A DNA stretch of 64,000 nt from the NCBI RefSeq assembly GCF_036924745.1, contig NZ_JAZHSD010000001.1:1-64000 (forward strand), in the 5' to 3' direction. This document shows, in pieces, positions 51,803-61,865 of the stretch. Position numbers and translations under genes: made by a program. The stretch comes from Bradyrhizobium sp. AZCC 1693. Its GTDB lineage: Bacteria > Pseudomonadota > Alphaproteobacteria > Rhizobiales > Xanthobacteraceae. Every line of letters begins with the position of its first letter. Positions within the stretch are counted from its first letter, which is position 1. The notes below the pieces were generated by a model. It was not told the origin of the DNA. It saw only the letters and a program-made list of their open reading frames with translations, and did no database searches.

Positions 51803-52137
51803 GCAACATTCTCCTTCTCAAGCGAAAGCATTCTCCGCAACGCTCGCTTGCGTCACGAGAGCTCACGCTCCGTGTTCGATCAGATTTTGGATGAGCTTTG
51901 GTTTAGCCCCGACCCAATACGACTTTGGCGTAAGAGAAGCGAAGCGTCGGTTCGAAATGCGACTCTCGCAAAAATTTTTTTTGAGATTGTCAACACAAAC
52001 GAACGTATAATTACGGAGCGCTGTGTATAACAGGGATATCTCAGGGAGCAGGAAGCCTTTTCTTCAGCGTAACGTTGCGAGGGCGGCGTCGGCATTCGCT
52101 GTGGTGTGGCGGGCATCTACATCGTCTGCCCAAACAA
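51803..52137. other. A+T-rich intergenic region between phasin and groEL
   Basis: About 335 bases, clearly A+T-rich around 51965-52030 (runs of T and A, TATAAT-like 52006-52011). It should contain the phasin promoter on the minus strand. I could not fit a -35/-10 pair at proper spacing on either strand. No gene is supported. Confidence 0.45.
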
Positions 52138-52165
52138 AAAACCCCGGCATTTCTGCCGGGGTTTT
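52135..52165 (-). terminator. Rho-independent terminator of groESL
   Basis: Stem AAAACCCCGGCA/TGCCGGGGTTTT (52138-52149 with 52154-52165), TTTC loop, then a T run on the minus strand. It lies 32 bases past the groEL stop. Confidence 0.92.
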
Positions 52166-52197
52166 GCATTTCTTGAGTATCGCCTGAAAGGCTGGAC

Positions 52198-53871
<1,674 letters not shown>

Positions 53872-53932
53872 TCACCCTGTCGGGGAGGCGCCTCGCGGGC
53901 GCTCCTCAGGGTGAGCGATGCGGGCGAAGCGC

Positions 53933-54247
53933 TTAGGCAGCCTTCTTCTTGGTGGCGGGGACGTCGAGCACGCCCATGATGTCGCTCTCCTTCATGATCA
54001 GGAGATCTTCACCGTCGATCTTGACCTCGGTGCCCGACCACTTGCCGAACAGGACGCGGTCGCCGACCTTGAGGTCGATCGGGATTAGCTTGCCGGCTTC
54101 GTCGCGGCCACCCGGGCCGACGGCGGTGATTTCGCCCTGCGAGGGCTTTTCCTTGGCACTGTCCGGAATGATGATGCCGCCAGCGGTCTTCTCTTCGGCG
54201 TCGATGCGCTTGACCACGACGCGGTCGTGAAGCGGACGGAATTTCAT
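53933..54247 (-). CDS. groES: Co-chaperonin GroES (10 kDa)
   Basis: Lid of the GroEL chamber, 104 residues. The sequence runs [20 protein letters not shown], with the mobile loop [22 protein letters not shown] and the roof loop [21 protein letters not shown] lies five bases before the ATG. First gene of the operon. Confidence 0.97.
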   Translation of the reverse strand: MKFRPLHDRVVVKRIDAEEKTAGGIIIPDSAKEKPSQGEITAVGPGGRDEAGKLIPIDLKVGDRVLFGKWSGTEVKIDGEDLLIMKESDIMGVLDVPATKKKAA

Positions 54248-54291
54248 GCAGTCCTCCTAAGTTTCTGAAGATGTTATCAGAATTGGAAATT

Positions 54292-54318
54292 TTGGCAGTC
54301 CGGGCTGGCGAGTGCCAA
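54292..54318 (-). promoter_or_regulatory. CIRCE operator (HrcA site) 1
   Basis: On the minus strand TTGGCACTC-N9-GACTGCCAA, one base off a perfect inverted repeat and close to the CIRCE consensus. It lies 44 bases upstream of the groES ATG, at or just after the predicted transcription start. Confidence 0.88.
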
Positions 54319-54331
54319 CTCGGCTGCGGCT

Positions 54332-54360
54332 GATTTAGGCCAGACTTGTTCGGGGGACAA
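54332..54360 (-). promoter_or_regulatory. Predicted groESL promoter
   Basis: On the minus strand TTGTCC (54360-54355), a 17-base spacer and TAAATC (54337-54332). It lies between the two CIRCE elements, with CIRCE 1 overlapping the predicted early transcript. Confidence 0.5.
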
Positions 54361-54379
54361 GGGGCTTCTAGCAGAAAAA

Positions 54380-54406
54380 TTGGCACTCAAATATGACGCC
54401 TGCCAA
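54380..54406 (-). promoter_or_regulatory. CIRCE-like operator 2
   Basis: TTGGCACTC (54380-54388), nine bases, then GCCTGCCAA: one half-site is identical to that of CIRCE 1, the other matches seven of nine. It lies 88 bases from CIRCE 1, centre to centre, upstream of the predicted -35. Confidence 0.65.
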
Positions 54407-54629
54407 TTTCGTTAATCATGATTAATTCGGCGGCCGGGGCCTCCAGCCCCATATTAGCACGTGCGGTAAGCTGCTGCTAACGCGCGAATTTTCAACAATT
54501 CATTAAACATTTAGGCTTGTGATGGGTTGGTATCGTGCGTCACATTTCTCTCATGTGAGCGCATCTCCGCCGGGGTGGCTCGGTGTGCGGCCACCACGTG
54601 AAATGCGCTTCCAGCAATGGAGGTTTGGC
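54407..54629. other. Region between groES operators and usg
   Basis: About 220 bases, divergent promoters. It contains a perfect 14-bp palindrome TTAATCATGATTAA at 54412-54425 and an A+T-rich stretch at 54489-54515. No gene is supported; the usg promoter is not clearly visible. Confidence 0.45.
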
Positions 54630-54917
54630 ATGGTCTCGCGGGTTGGAGTTGCTTCCGACGATTTTCGGAAGCAGGTGCTGGGTTACGGGCTGACGACGGC
54701 GCAAATCCTGTATCGGATGCCCGATCACCCGTCGTTGCTGCAGACCTATGTCTGGCAGAATTACGATCTGTTTCCGAAATTCCCGGCGCTGAAAGATTTC
54801 CTCGCCTTCTGGGAGGAAAAGCTTGATGGCCCGCTGTATTCCGTCACGGTCGCGCATTCCAGGCTGATCAAGCCGGCCGAACTGCGCGCGGTGGATGGCG
54901 TGTTCAGGCTGCATTGA
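54630..54917 (+). CDS. usg: Usg family protein
   Basis: A 95-residue protein of the Usg family, named from its place near trp genes in other proteobacteria; function unknown. Family blocks: GYGLTTAQILYRMPDHPSLL, YVWQNYDLFPKFPALKDFLAFW and a final ELRAVDGVFRLH. Start at 54630 is chosen because GGAGG lies eight bases upstream; the open frame extends further but is not conserved. Confidence 0.9.
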   Translation: MVSRVGVASDDFRKQVLGYGLTTAQILYRMPDHPSLLQTYVWQNYDLFPKFPALKDFLAFWEEKLDGPLYSVTVAHSRLIKPAELRAVDGVFRLH

Positions 54918-54930
54918 TTGAGATGCCGCA

Positions 54931-55040
54931 GGGTGGGCAAAGGCGCTTGGCGCCTTGCCCACCATCTGACACTCCGCCCGCGGGCACGCTTCCGCCTTCG
55001 CCCTGCGGGCTACGGCGAGACAAGTCGCTTTGCCCACCCT
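54931..55040. repeat. Palindromic intergenic repeat, GTGGGCAAAG family (copy 2)
   Basis: Ends GGGTGGGCAAAG and CTTTGCCCACCC; contains GGCGCTTGGCGCC dyad and, inverted, the CGACTTGTC core of 17485-17598. It overlaps the upstream part of the cupin open frame, which argues against a longer cupin start. Confidence 0.82.
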
Positions 55041-55093
55041 ACAAAATCCGATTTGTGTTAGCCTCCCGCCACAAACAAAAAAGGGAGGCACCC

Positions 55094-55642
55094 ATGGCCA
55101 AGAAGAAAGTCGCGTCGCGCGCCGCGGCGCAGCCCGCCGTAAAGAAGAAATGGTCGGGCCACAAGACGGCAGCCAAATCCTCAGCCCGCAAGACCATCAA
55201 GTCGAAGGCGAGAGGCGTTGCGGCGGCCAAGTCGAAACCGGCCAGGAAGGCGCGGCCGAAACAGCGCATCGCCATCAGCCATCACCGCGAGGAAGATTTT
55301 AGGGCGGACGGCCTGCGTACCTACGCAAAGTACCGCGACCTCGGCATCGCTGACGCCACCCACGGTTTGGCGCGGGCGCATGTGATCCGCCTGCAGGGTC
55401 CGTGCAATCCGGCCGAAGTTTCAAAGCTGCACTACCACGACGTCGAATTCCAGATGGTCTACGTGCTCAAGGGCTGGGTGAAGACCTACATGGAAGGCCA
55501 GGGCGAGACGCTGATGAAGGAAGGCAGCGCCTGGACGCAGCCGCCGCGTATCAAGCATCTGATCATGGATTATTCCGACGACGTTGAACTGCTGGAAGTG
55601 ATCCTGCCGGCGGAGTTCAAGACGGTGGAATTGGCGAGTTGA
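55094..55642 (+). CDS. Cupin-domain protein with lysine-rich histone-like N-terminal tail
   Basis: A 182-residue protein. Residues 1-60 are strongly basic, Ala/Lys/Ser-rich (KKKWSGHKTAAKSS, KAKSKPARKARPKQR type), as in histone H1-like tails. Residues 65-182 are a cupin fold (SKLHYHDVEFQMVYVLKGWV, LMKEGSAWTQPPRIKHLIMDY), with the metal-type HxH...E pattern HYHDVEF. GGGAGG lies before the ATG. The tail suggests nucleic acid or membrane association; function unknown. Confidence 0.85.
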   Translation: MAKKKVASRAAAQPAVKKKWSGHKTAAKSSARKTIKSKARGVAAAKSKPARKARPKQRIAISHHREEDFRADGLRTYAKYRDLGIADATHGLARAHVIRLQGPCNPAEVSKLHYHDVEFQMVYVLKGWVKTYMEGQGETLMKEGSAWTQPPRIKHLIMDYSDDVELLEVILPAEFKTVELAS

Positions 55643-55662
55643 GATGCCGTCATTGAGATGCC

Positions 55663-55736
55663 GTCATTCCGGGGCGCGAAGCGAACCCGGAATCTCGAGG
55701 TTCCGGGTTCGACGCTGACGCGTCGCCCGGAACGAC
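55663..55736. repeat. Palindromic intergenic repeat, GTCATTCCGG family (copy 3)
   Basis: A 74-bp copy with ends GTCATTCCGGGGC and GCCCGGAACGAC and the CCCGGAATCTCGAGGTTCCGGG dyad in the middle (two 11-bp arms). It lies between the cupin gene and the convergent nupC gene, where it can act as a bidirectional terminator. Confidence 0.85.
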
Positions 55737-55746
55737 GGCGAGAGTA

Positions 55747-56997
55747 TTACGTCATCACTCCCACGATCGCCCCCATCAAACACGTCGTCAGCGTCCCCGA
55801 TACGATCGACTTCAGCCCGAGCGCATTGATCTCCTCGCGCCGCTCCGGCGCCATGGTACCGAGGCCGCCGATCATGATGCCGAGGCTCGCGAAGTTGGCA
55901 AAGCCGCACATCGCATACAGCATGATCAGCCGCGAGCGCGGATCGAGCGTATCAGCGCCGAGCTTTGAAAGTTCGACATAGGCGATCAGCTCGTTGAGGA
56001 TGGTCTTGATGCCCATCAGGCTTCCCGCCGTGATCGCTTGCGGCCATGGCAGGCCCATCAGCCAGCACACCGGCGCCATCAGGTAGCCCAGCACGCGCTG
56101 GAGAGAAATTCGCGCCCCACCGATCTCGGGCAGCAGTCCAAGGATAGCATTGGCGAGATAGACCAGCGCCACCAGCACCAGGAGCATGGCGACGATGTTG
56201 AGCAGCAGCTCAAGCCCGGCCGTGGTGCCCTTGACGATCGCATCCATGGTGCTCGAGGTTTGCATATCTGGATCTTCCAATGATCCGCCGGTGCGCTTGT
56301 CTGAAGTCTCCGGCACCATGATCAGGCTAACGAGTATGGCTGCCGGTGCTCCAAGCACGGATGCAATGACAAAATGCGCCGCGGCGTCCGGGATCAATGG
56401 CGCGAGGAACGTGGCGTAGAGCACCAGTACGGTGCCGGCGATGCCGGCCATGCCGCCGGTCATCACCAGAAACAATTCGCTGCGGGTGAGCTGCGCCAGA
56501 TAGGGGCGGATGAACAGCGGCGCCTCGACCATGCCGAGGAAGATATTGGCCGCGGTCGACAGCCCCACCGCGCCGCCGACGCCGAGCGTGCGCTCCAAGA
56601 GCCACGCCATGCCGCGCACGATCGGCGGCAGCACGCGCCAGTAGAACAGCAGCGTCGTCAGAACGCTCATGACCAGCACGATCGGCAGGGCCTGAAACGC
56701 CAGGACGAAATCCGCGCCCGGCGCCTTGAGGTCGAAGGGCAGTGCACCGCCGCCGAGATAGCCGAATACGAAGGAAGTGCCGGCGCGCGTCGCTGCCGCG
56801 ATCGTGTTGACGGCGTCATTGATGGCGCCGAACGCCTTTGCCACCGGCGGCAGCTTGAGCAGCACCAGCGCGGTCACGACCGTGACGGCGAGGCCAACCG
56901 CGATTTGCCGCAACGAGACCGCGCGGCGGTTCTCACCAAGTGCCCACGCGATCGCCAGCAACGCCAGCACGCCAAACGCCGATTGCAGTTGCAGCAT
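55747..56997 (-). CDS. nupC: NupC-family concentrative nucleoside transporter
   Basis: Proton- or sodium-coupled nucleoside importer of 416 residues with about ten membrane helices. Family blocks: TSFVFGYLGGGALPFD, FQALPIVLVMSVLTTLLFYW, GMVEAPLFIRPYL, the SELFLVMTGGMAGIAGTVL motif and GIKTILNELIAYVEL. The start at 56997 has a GGGGGA site directly upstream; an IS481 element begins 16 bases upstream of the ATG and separates the gene from its original promoter. Confidence 0.92.
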   Translation of the reverse strand: MLQLQSAFGVLALLAIAWALGENRRAVSLRQIAVGLAVTVVTALVLLKLPPVAKAFGAINDAVNTIAAATRAGTSFVFGYLGGGALPFDLKAPGADFVLAFQALPIVLVMSVLTTLLFYWRVLPPIVRGMAWLLERTLGVGGAVGLSTAANIFLGMVEAPLFIRPYLAQLTRSELFLVMTGGMAGIAGTVLVLYATFLAPLIPDAAAHFVIASVLGAPAAILVSLIMVPETSDKRTGGSLEDPDMQTSSTMDAIVKGTTAGLELLLNIVAMLLVLVALVYLANAILGLLPEIGGARISLQRVLGYLMAPVCWLMGLPWPQAITAGSLMGIKTILNELIAYVELSKLGADTLDPRSRLIMLYAMCGFANFASLGIMIGGLGTMAPERREEINALGLKSIVSGTLTTCLMGAIVGVMT

Positions 56998-57008
56998 GGA
57001 TCCCCCGC

Positions 57009-57013
57009 CAACC
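57009..57013. repeat. Target-site duplication, left (CAACC)
   Basis: CAACC abuts the TGTTTAG end of the insertion sequence and is repeated at 58281-58285 beyond its other end. Confidence 0.85.
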
Positions 57014-58280
57014 TGTTTAGTCCGGAGACATGGCTGACACCTGTTCGGACACATCACTGACAGGTTGGTCATTGGTCAAGTCGATCGATGCGACCTGCCA
57101 ACTGGCAAAGAAGATACCGTAGTGGCCGTCGCGATCGAGCGGGCGGATGGCAAGGCGCTCGCCGACGAAGGCTTTCGGAACTTTCCAGAACTGTCCCTTG
57201 AAAGAGATGTAGCTTCGGGTCGGCGAGACGGTCCGAACCGTCTCGCCGAGGTCGTATTGCACCTCCGGAATACGGGCCGGCATCGCACGTGAACTCGGCC
57301 GAAAGCGGTCGGCGGGGACGCTCATATCGAGGCCTTGGTGAGGCCGCTCCAGATTGTAGACCATGCGCCAGGCGTCGAGGGCGCGCTGGACCTCCGGCAG
57401 GGTGCGGAAGGGGCGCATGGCAAACACTTCGGCGTTGAGGGTGCGATGGAAGCGCTCGTTCTTGCCGCGGCCCTGCGGGTGGCACGGTCTGGCATGCACC
57501 ACCCTGATGCCGAGCTTGAGCAGCCACACCTTCAGCCCGGTCCAGCGACCGCCGGACGTATCACCCCAAGGTGAGCCGTTATCGATATAGAAGGCCTCCG
57601 GCAGGCCATAGCGGCGGAACGTGGCCGTCAGATGCTCCTGCACCGTGGGACGCTGCTCGTTCTCACACGCCTTCAGGCACGGGACATAGCGCGAATGATC
57701 GTCGATCACCGTCAGCGGATGGCATCGCGTCCCGTTGGCGAGTGGCATGTGGCCCTTGAAGTCCATCTGCCACAACTGATTGGGAGCTTCCTTCTCGAAG
57801 CGATGGCCTGGATTGGGCGGCGCATTCTCGCTCGGCTTGATCCGGTCGTTCCGACACAGGATCCGATGCACGGTGGACGGCACTGGCACAGCCTGCCCAT
57901 TGCGCTTCAGGCAATGGGCGATCTTGCGTGCTCCCCAAGCAGGATGCTTGTCGCGCACAGTTACGACCCGCGCCTCCACGGCAGCGGCGCTGCGCTTGGG
58001 CATCCGCTTCGGACGACGGGACTGATCCGAAAGCTCCCGATCGCCGGCCTGCCATCGCCTCAGCCATTTGTAGCCCACATCAGGACTGATCCCGAACCGC
58101 CGGCAGAGCTCCCGGCGGTTCGCTCCTTCCTGCAAGGCAAGTCGCACGAACTCGCGTCGCTGATCCATTACTGACACCTCGCTCCACGGCATGGACGGCT
58201 CCCGAATCGACCAATCCAGCCAATTTTGATGTGTCAGCTATGTCTCCGAACACCCGTCAGTGATCTGTCCGGGCTAAACA
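57014..58280 (-). mobile_element. IS481-family insertion sequence
   Basis: A 1267-bp element with inverted ends TGTTTAGtCCGGA and TGTTTAGcCCGGA (right end read in reverse). Subterminal repeats of GGAGACATrGCTGACAC and CGGACA-ATCACTGACrGG blocks occur at both ends. It carries one transposase gene and is flanked by 5-bp CAACC duplications. It looks intact and recently inserted. Confidence 0.92.
57017..58192 (-). CDS. IS481-family transposase
   Basis: A 391-residue DDE transposase. The family start MPWSEVSVMDQRREF is followed by a helix-turn-helix (ANRRELCRRFGISPDVGYKW, RRPKRMPKR). The catalytic domain (about 130-310) has QMDFKGH (first Asp), YIDNGSPW (second Asp) and KNERFHRTLNAE (Glu). Its stop codon lies inside the left inverted repeat. 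GGGAG precedes the ATG. Confidence 0.93.
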   Translation of the reverse strand: MPWSEVSVMDQRREFVRLALQEGANRRELCRRFGISPDVGYKWLRRWQAGDRELSDQSRRPKRMPKRSAAAVEARVVTVRDKHPAWGARKIAHCLKRNGQAVPVPSTVHRILCRNDRIKPSENAPPNPGHRFEKEAPNQLWQMDFKGHMPLANGTRCHPLTVIDDHSRYVPCLKACENEQRPTVQEHLTATFRRYGLPEAFYIDNGSPWGDTSGGRWTGLKVWLLKLGIRVVHARPCHPQGRGKNERFHRTLNAEVFAMRPFRTLPEVQRALDAWRMVYNLERPHQGLDMSVPADRFRPSSRAMPARIPEVQYDLGETVRTVSPTRSYISFKGQFWKVPKAFVGERLAIRPLDRDGHYGIFFASWQVASIDLTNDQPVSDVSEQVSAMSPD

Positions 58281-58285
58281 CAACC
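58281..58285. repeat. Target-site duplication, right (CAACC)
   Basis: Matches the CAACC at 57009-57013, flanking the insertion sequence. Confidence 0.85.
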
Positions 58286-58381
58286 CCGGGAGCGATTATG
58301 CCAGCGCCGCGCGGTCGCGCAATGCCGTGTTGCGGGCCTGCCCGTTGACATCTGCACCGCGCTCGGCCACCGGTCTCACCC

Positions 58382-59605
58382 ATGTCCTCGACGATGCCGG
58401 TGGGCGCCCGCGACCTGCTCAGGCACGGGCCGTTCCTGTTCTTCCTGTTGTCGCGAAGCCTTTCGCGCTTCGCCAGCCAGATCGCGGCGGTTGCGATCGG
58501 CTGGCAGATCTACGACATGACAGGCAGCGCCTTCCAGCTCGGCATGGTCGGGCTGGTGCAATTCCTGCCCACGGCGCTGCTTGTTTTCGTAGCCGGCCAC
58601 GCGGCTGATAGGTTCGAGCGCAAGCGGGTGGTCCAGCTTTGCCAGTTCGCGGAAGCGGCGACGGCGCTGTTTCTGGCGGTCAGCACCTTTGCCGGCTCGC
58701 TCACCGTGGCGCAGATCTTCATCGCCACCTTCGTGATCGGAATCGCCGGCGCCTTCGAGAGCCCCGCCACGGCCGCGCTGCTGCCGCTGATAGCGCCCAA
58801 GGGCTCGGTTCAGCGCGCGACCGCGATCTCCTCCGGCGCCGCCCAGGTCGCGACCATCACCGGGCCCGCGCTCGGTGGGCTGGCTTATGTGTTCGCGCCG
58901 AGCCTGCCTTACTTCGTCATCGTCGTGTTCTGGCTGGCGGGCGCGGTTCTTACCGGCTTCATCCATACGACGAGGCAGGAGCTTGCGAAGGAGGATTCGA
59001 CGGCAGACGATGTGTTTGCCGGCGTCCGCTTCATCCGCAACAATCCGGCGATCCTCGGCACCATCTCGCTCGACCTGTTCGCGGTGCTGCTCGGCGGCGT
59101 CACGGCGCTGTTGCCGATTTATGCGCGCGACATCCTGCAGGCCGGCCCGCTTGGGCTGGGCATCCTGCGCGCCGCGCCCGCGGTCGGCGCGCTGCTGATG
59201 ACCATTGTGCTGGCGCGCTACGCCATCAGCCGGCATATCGGATTACGGATGTTTCAGGCCGTGATCGTGTTCGGCGCGGCGACGGTGATATTCGCCCTCT
59301 CGCAGTGGATGTGGCTATCGGTGCTGGCGCTGGCGTTGCTGGGCGCCGCCGACACGATCAGCGTGGTAATCCGTTTTTCGCTGGTGCAGCTTTCGACGCC
59401 CGACGAGATGCGCGGCCGGGTCGGCGCGGTCAATTTCCTGTTCATCAATGCGTCCAACCAACTCGGCCAGTTCGAGAGCGGCGTCACCGCGGCGCTGTTC
59501 GGCACCATGCCGGCTGCGGTGCTCGGCGGCGTCGGAACCATCGCCATTGCGCTACTCTGGATGAAGCTGTTTCCGGCGCTGCGGAAGGTGGAGAGGCTGG
59601 AGTAG
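58382..59605 (+). CDS. MFS transporter (EntS/MFS_3-like)
   Basis: A 407-residue permease with about twelve helices and the loop 2-3 motif GHAADRFERKRVV. The closest general type is MFS_3 (enterobactin exporter EntS-like), but the substrate is unknown. It starts 101 bases past the insertion sequence and lacks a clear ribosome site. It was presumably divergent from nupC before the insertion. Confidence 0.87.
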   Translation: MSSTMPVGARDLLRHGPFLFFLLSRSLSRFASQIAAVAIGWQIYDMTGSAFQLGMVGLVQFLPTALLVFVAGHAADRFERKRVVQLCQFAEAATALFLAVSTFAGSLTVAQIFIATFVIGIAGAFESPATAALLPLIAPKGSVQRATAISSGAAQVATITGPALGGLAYVFAPSLPYFVIVVFWLAGAVLTGFIHTTRQELAKEDSTADDVFAGVRFIRNNPAILGTISLDLFAVLLGGVTALLPIYARDILQAGPLGLGILRAAPAVGALLMTIVLARYAISRHIGLRMFQAVIVFGAATVIFALSQWMWLSVLALALLGAADTISVVIRFSLVQLSTPDEMRGRVGAVNFLFINASNQLGQFESGVTAALFGTMPAAVLGGVGTIAIALLWMKLFPALRKVERLE

Positions 59606-59745
59606 GGGGAGTTAGCTGCATGTCCCGGACGCCGCGCGGCATGAAATGACGCGCTGCAGAGCCGGGATCCATTGTGCCGCAAGCATAGGCCCCGGCTCAG
59701 CAGCGCAGCACTTCGCGCCGCGCTGTGTCCGGGGCACGAAACGAG

Positions 59746-60510
59746 CTACCCCCGTCCCACGAACGGCATCTTGCTCGCCATCACCGTCATGAACAGCACG
59801 TTGGCGTCGAGCGGCAGGCCGGCCATGTAGGCGACGGCATCGCCGACGGCCTTCGCGTCCATCCGCGGTTCCTGTTTCATCGTGCCATCGGGCTGCATCA
59901 CGCCGGGGCCGGCGACCATGCGGTCCGTCATGGGCGTCGCTGCATTGCCGATGTCGACCTGGCCGACTGCGATGTCGTACATGCGGCCGTCGAGATTGGA
60001 GGCCTTGGTCAGGCCCGTGATCGCGTGCTTGGTTGACGTATAGGCCGCCGAGAACGGCCGCGGCGCGTGCGCCGAGATCGAGCCGTTGTTGATGATGCGG
60101 CCGCCGCGCGGCTTCTGATCCTTCATGATGCGGAAGGCGTGCTGCGTGCACAGAAAGGGGCCGGTGAGGTTGGTGTTCACCACCGCCTGCCACTGTTCAA
60201 GGCTGAGGTCCTCGAAATTCACCGGCGGCGCGCCCATGCCGGCATTGTTGAAGAGCACGTCGAGCCGGCCGTAGGTATCCATCACCTTGGCGAACAGGGC
60301 GGCGATCGAGCCGGGATCGGTCATGTCGGCGGACACGCACAGGCTCTTGCCGACATTGTCGCCGAGCTTCTTGGTTTCTTCCAGCATCTCCATGCGCCGT
60401 CCGGCGAGCACCACGGTGAAGCCGGCATTCATCAGCGCCAGCGATGCGGCGCGCCCGACGCCGGTGCCGGCACCGGTGACGATTGCGATCTTGTTGGTTG
60501 CGTCGGCCAT
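59746..60510 (-). CDS. Short-chain dehydrogenase/reductase (SDR)
   Basis: NAD(P)-dependent oxidoreductase of 254 residues with the Rossmann motif TGAGTGVG (about residues 12-19), NNAG (about 90), catalytic Ser in GSIS and YTSTK (about 158-162). Substrate unknown. It follows the Anbu gene by 13 bases, so it may be co-transcribed with it. AGGAA precedes the ATG. Confidence 0.92.
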   Translation of the reverse strand: MADATNKIAIVTGAGTGVGRAASLALMNAGFTVVLAGRRMEMLEETKKLGDNVGKSLCVSADMTDPGSIAALFAKVMDTYGRLDVLFNNAGMGAPPVNFEDLSLEQWQAVVNTNLTGPFLCTQHAFRIMKDQKPRGGRIINNGSISAHAPRPFSAAYTSTKHAITGLTKASNLDGRMYDIAVGQVDIGNAATPMTDRMVAGPGVMQPDGTMKQEPRMDAKAVGDAVAYMAGLPLDANVLFMTVMASKMPFVGRG

Positions 60511-60523
60511 TGGTTCCTCGCCT

Positions 60524-61282
60524 TCAGTTTTTTGTTTCTGTTTCGGATTTGTAGGGTGGTCTCGGAATATTCTGGTGCGCCGCCCGCAGGGCCGCCGACC
60601 AGCGCGAGCGCAGGTCGTGGAAGTAAGGCTCGCCCGCCTCGATGCGGTGGTTGAGATCGGCCTCGCAGGCATCCGTGCGCACCACCAGCACGTCGATCGG
60701 CAGCCCGACGCCGAGGTTCGAGCGCATGGTCGAATCCATCGAGATCAGGCCGGTCTTCAGCGCCTCATACAGTTCGACGTCGTAATGCATCGCGCGGTCG
60801 AGAACCGGCTTGCCGTATTTGTGTTCGCCGATCTGCAAATAGGGGGTGTCGGTGGTGCATTCGATGAAATTGCCGGCGGTGTAGACCATGAACAGCCGCA
60901 TCCGCGAGCCCTTGATCTGTCCGCCGAACAGGAAGGAGACGTCGAAAGAGACGTCTTCGGATCGCAGTGCCGGGCCTTCGGTGGCATGGACCAGGCGGAT
61001 CGCCCGCCCGATGCGCTGCGCCGCCTGGAACATGGTCGGCGCGTTCGTCAGCGTCTCGACCTCGCCGGTGTTGGGGTCTTCGACGCCCTCGGTCAATGTC
61101 GACAGCACCGACTGGCTGATGGCCAGATTGCCGGCGCTGGCAATCGCCATGATGCGCTCACCGGGCTTGCTGAAAATATGGAGCTTGCGGAAGGTCGAGA
61201 CGTTGTCGAGACCGGCATTGGTTCGGGTATCCGCGATCATCACGAGACCGTCCCGCACCAGAATTCCGCAACAATAGGTCAT
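60524..61282 (-). CDS. Anbu, ancestral-beta-type proteasome-like peptidase
   Basis: A 252-residue Ntn-hydrolase of the Anbu/proteasome-type family. The start [12 protein letters not shown] places Thr2 as the nucleophile after Met removal, and [20 protein letters not shown] and [14 protein letters not shown] are family blocks. Anbu forms open-ring assemblies; a physiological substrate is not established. It is usually encoded with a transglutaminase, an alpha-E protein and a circularly permuted ATP-grasp; here a transglutaminase gene on the same strand lies 2.3 kb away, beyond two plus-strand genes. Confidence 0.9.
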   Translation of the reverse strand: MTYCCGILVRDGLVMIADTRTNAGLDNVSTFRKLHIFSKPGERIMAIASAGNLAISQSVLSTLTEGVEDPNTGEVETLTNAPTMFQAAQRIGRAIRLVHATEGPALRSEDVSFDVSFLFGGQIKGSRMRLFMVYTAGNFIECTTDTPYLQIGEHKYGKPVLDRAMHYDVELYEALKTGLISMDSTMRSNLGVGLPIDVLVVRTDACEADLNHRIEAGEPYFHDLRSRWSAALRAAHQNIPRPPYKSETETKN

Positions 61283-61416
61283 TCCAAGTCCCCGAACGCG
61301 CCTGATTTTTTCGGCGCCAGACTAGTAGCCAATTTCGCGGAGCCATCCAACCCCAATTCCCGTGGCGCGGCATGCGCCGGGCGGGTAAAATCGGTCCTCG
61401 GGAGGGTGGGGTAGGC

Positions 61417-61803
61417 ATGCAGAAATCAGCTTTGATCGGCACGATCGTGGCCGCGGTGTTCCTGGACAGCGCCAATGCGCTGGCAGGCCCCTGGGAAGAC
61501 GGCATGGTGGCTTATAACCGCGGCGACTACGTTCCGGCGATCCGCCTGTTCCGCCCGCTGGCGGAAGCGGGCAATCCGAAGGCGCAAACCCAGATTGGAA
61601 CGATGTACCGCAAGGGCGAAGGCATGCTGTCCAGCCCGACCCGCGCCTTCATGTGGTTCAGTGTCGCTGCCAAGCGCGGAGATGCCAAGGCGAAGGCCGG
61701 TCTCCGTGACGTCTCCAGGAAAATGACGCCTGCGGAAATGTCGCAGGCCAAGCAGATGGCGCAGGCCTGCGAGGCTTCGAATTACCGAAGCTGCGAGTAT
61801 TGA
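61417..61803 (+). CDS. Secreted Sel1-like repeat protein
   Basis: A 128-residue protein with a Sec signal (cleavage after ALAG, residue 24) and about two Sel1/TPR-like helical repeats (WEDGMVAYNRGDYVPAIRLF, AEAGNPKAQTQIGTMYRKGEG, PTRAFMWFSVAAKRGDAKA). Sel1 repeats mediate protein contacts; partner unknown. Start at 61417 is preferred because GGAGGG lies about ten bases upstream. Confidence 0.85.
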   Translation: MQKSALIGTIVAAVFLDSANALAGPWEDGMVAYNRGDYVPAIRLFRPLAEAGNPKAQTQIGTMYRKGEGMLSSPTRAFMWFSVAAKRGDAKAKAGLRDVSRKMTPAEMSQAKQMAQACEASNYRSCEY

Positions 61804-61865
61804 TTAAGCCGGCGGCCTCCGGCAGTCTGACTGTTCGACAAGAACAAAAAGATTGGGAGGCCACC

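Noticed and set aside
51979..52011. Plus-strand promoter ending in TATAAT
   Set aside because: -35-like boxes are 13 or 19 bases away and no plus-strand gene follows.
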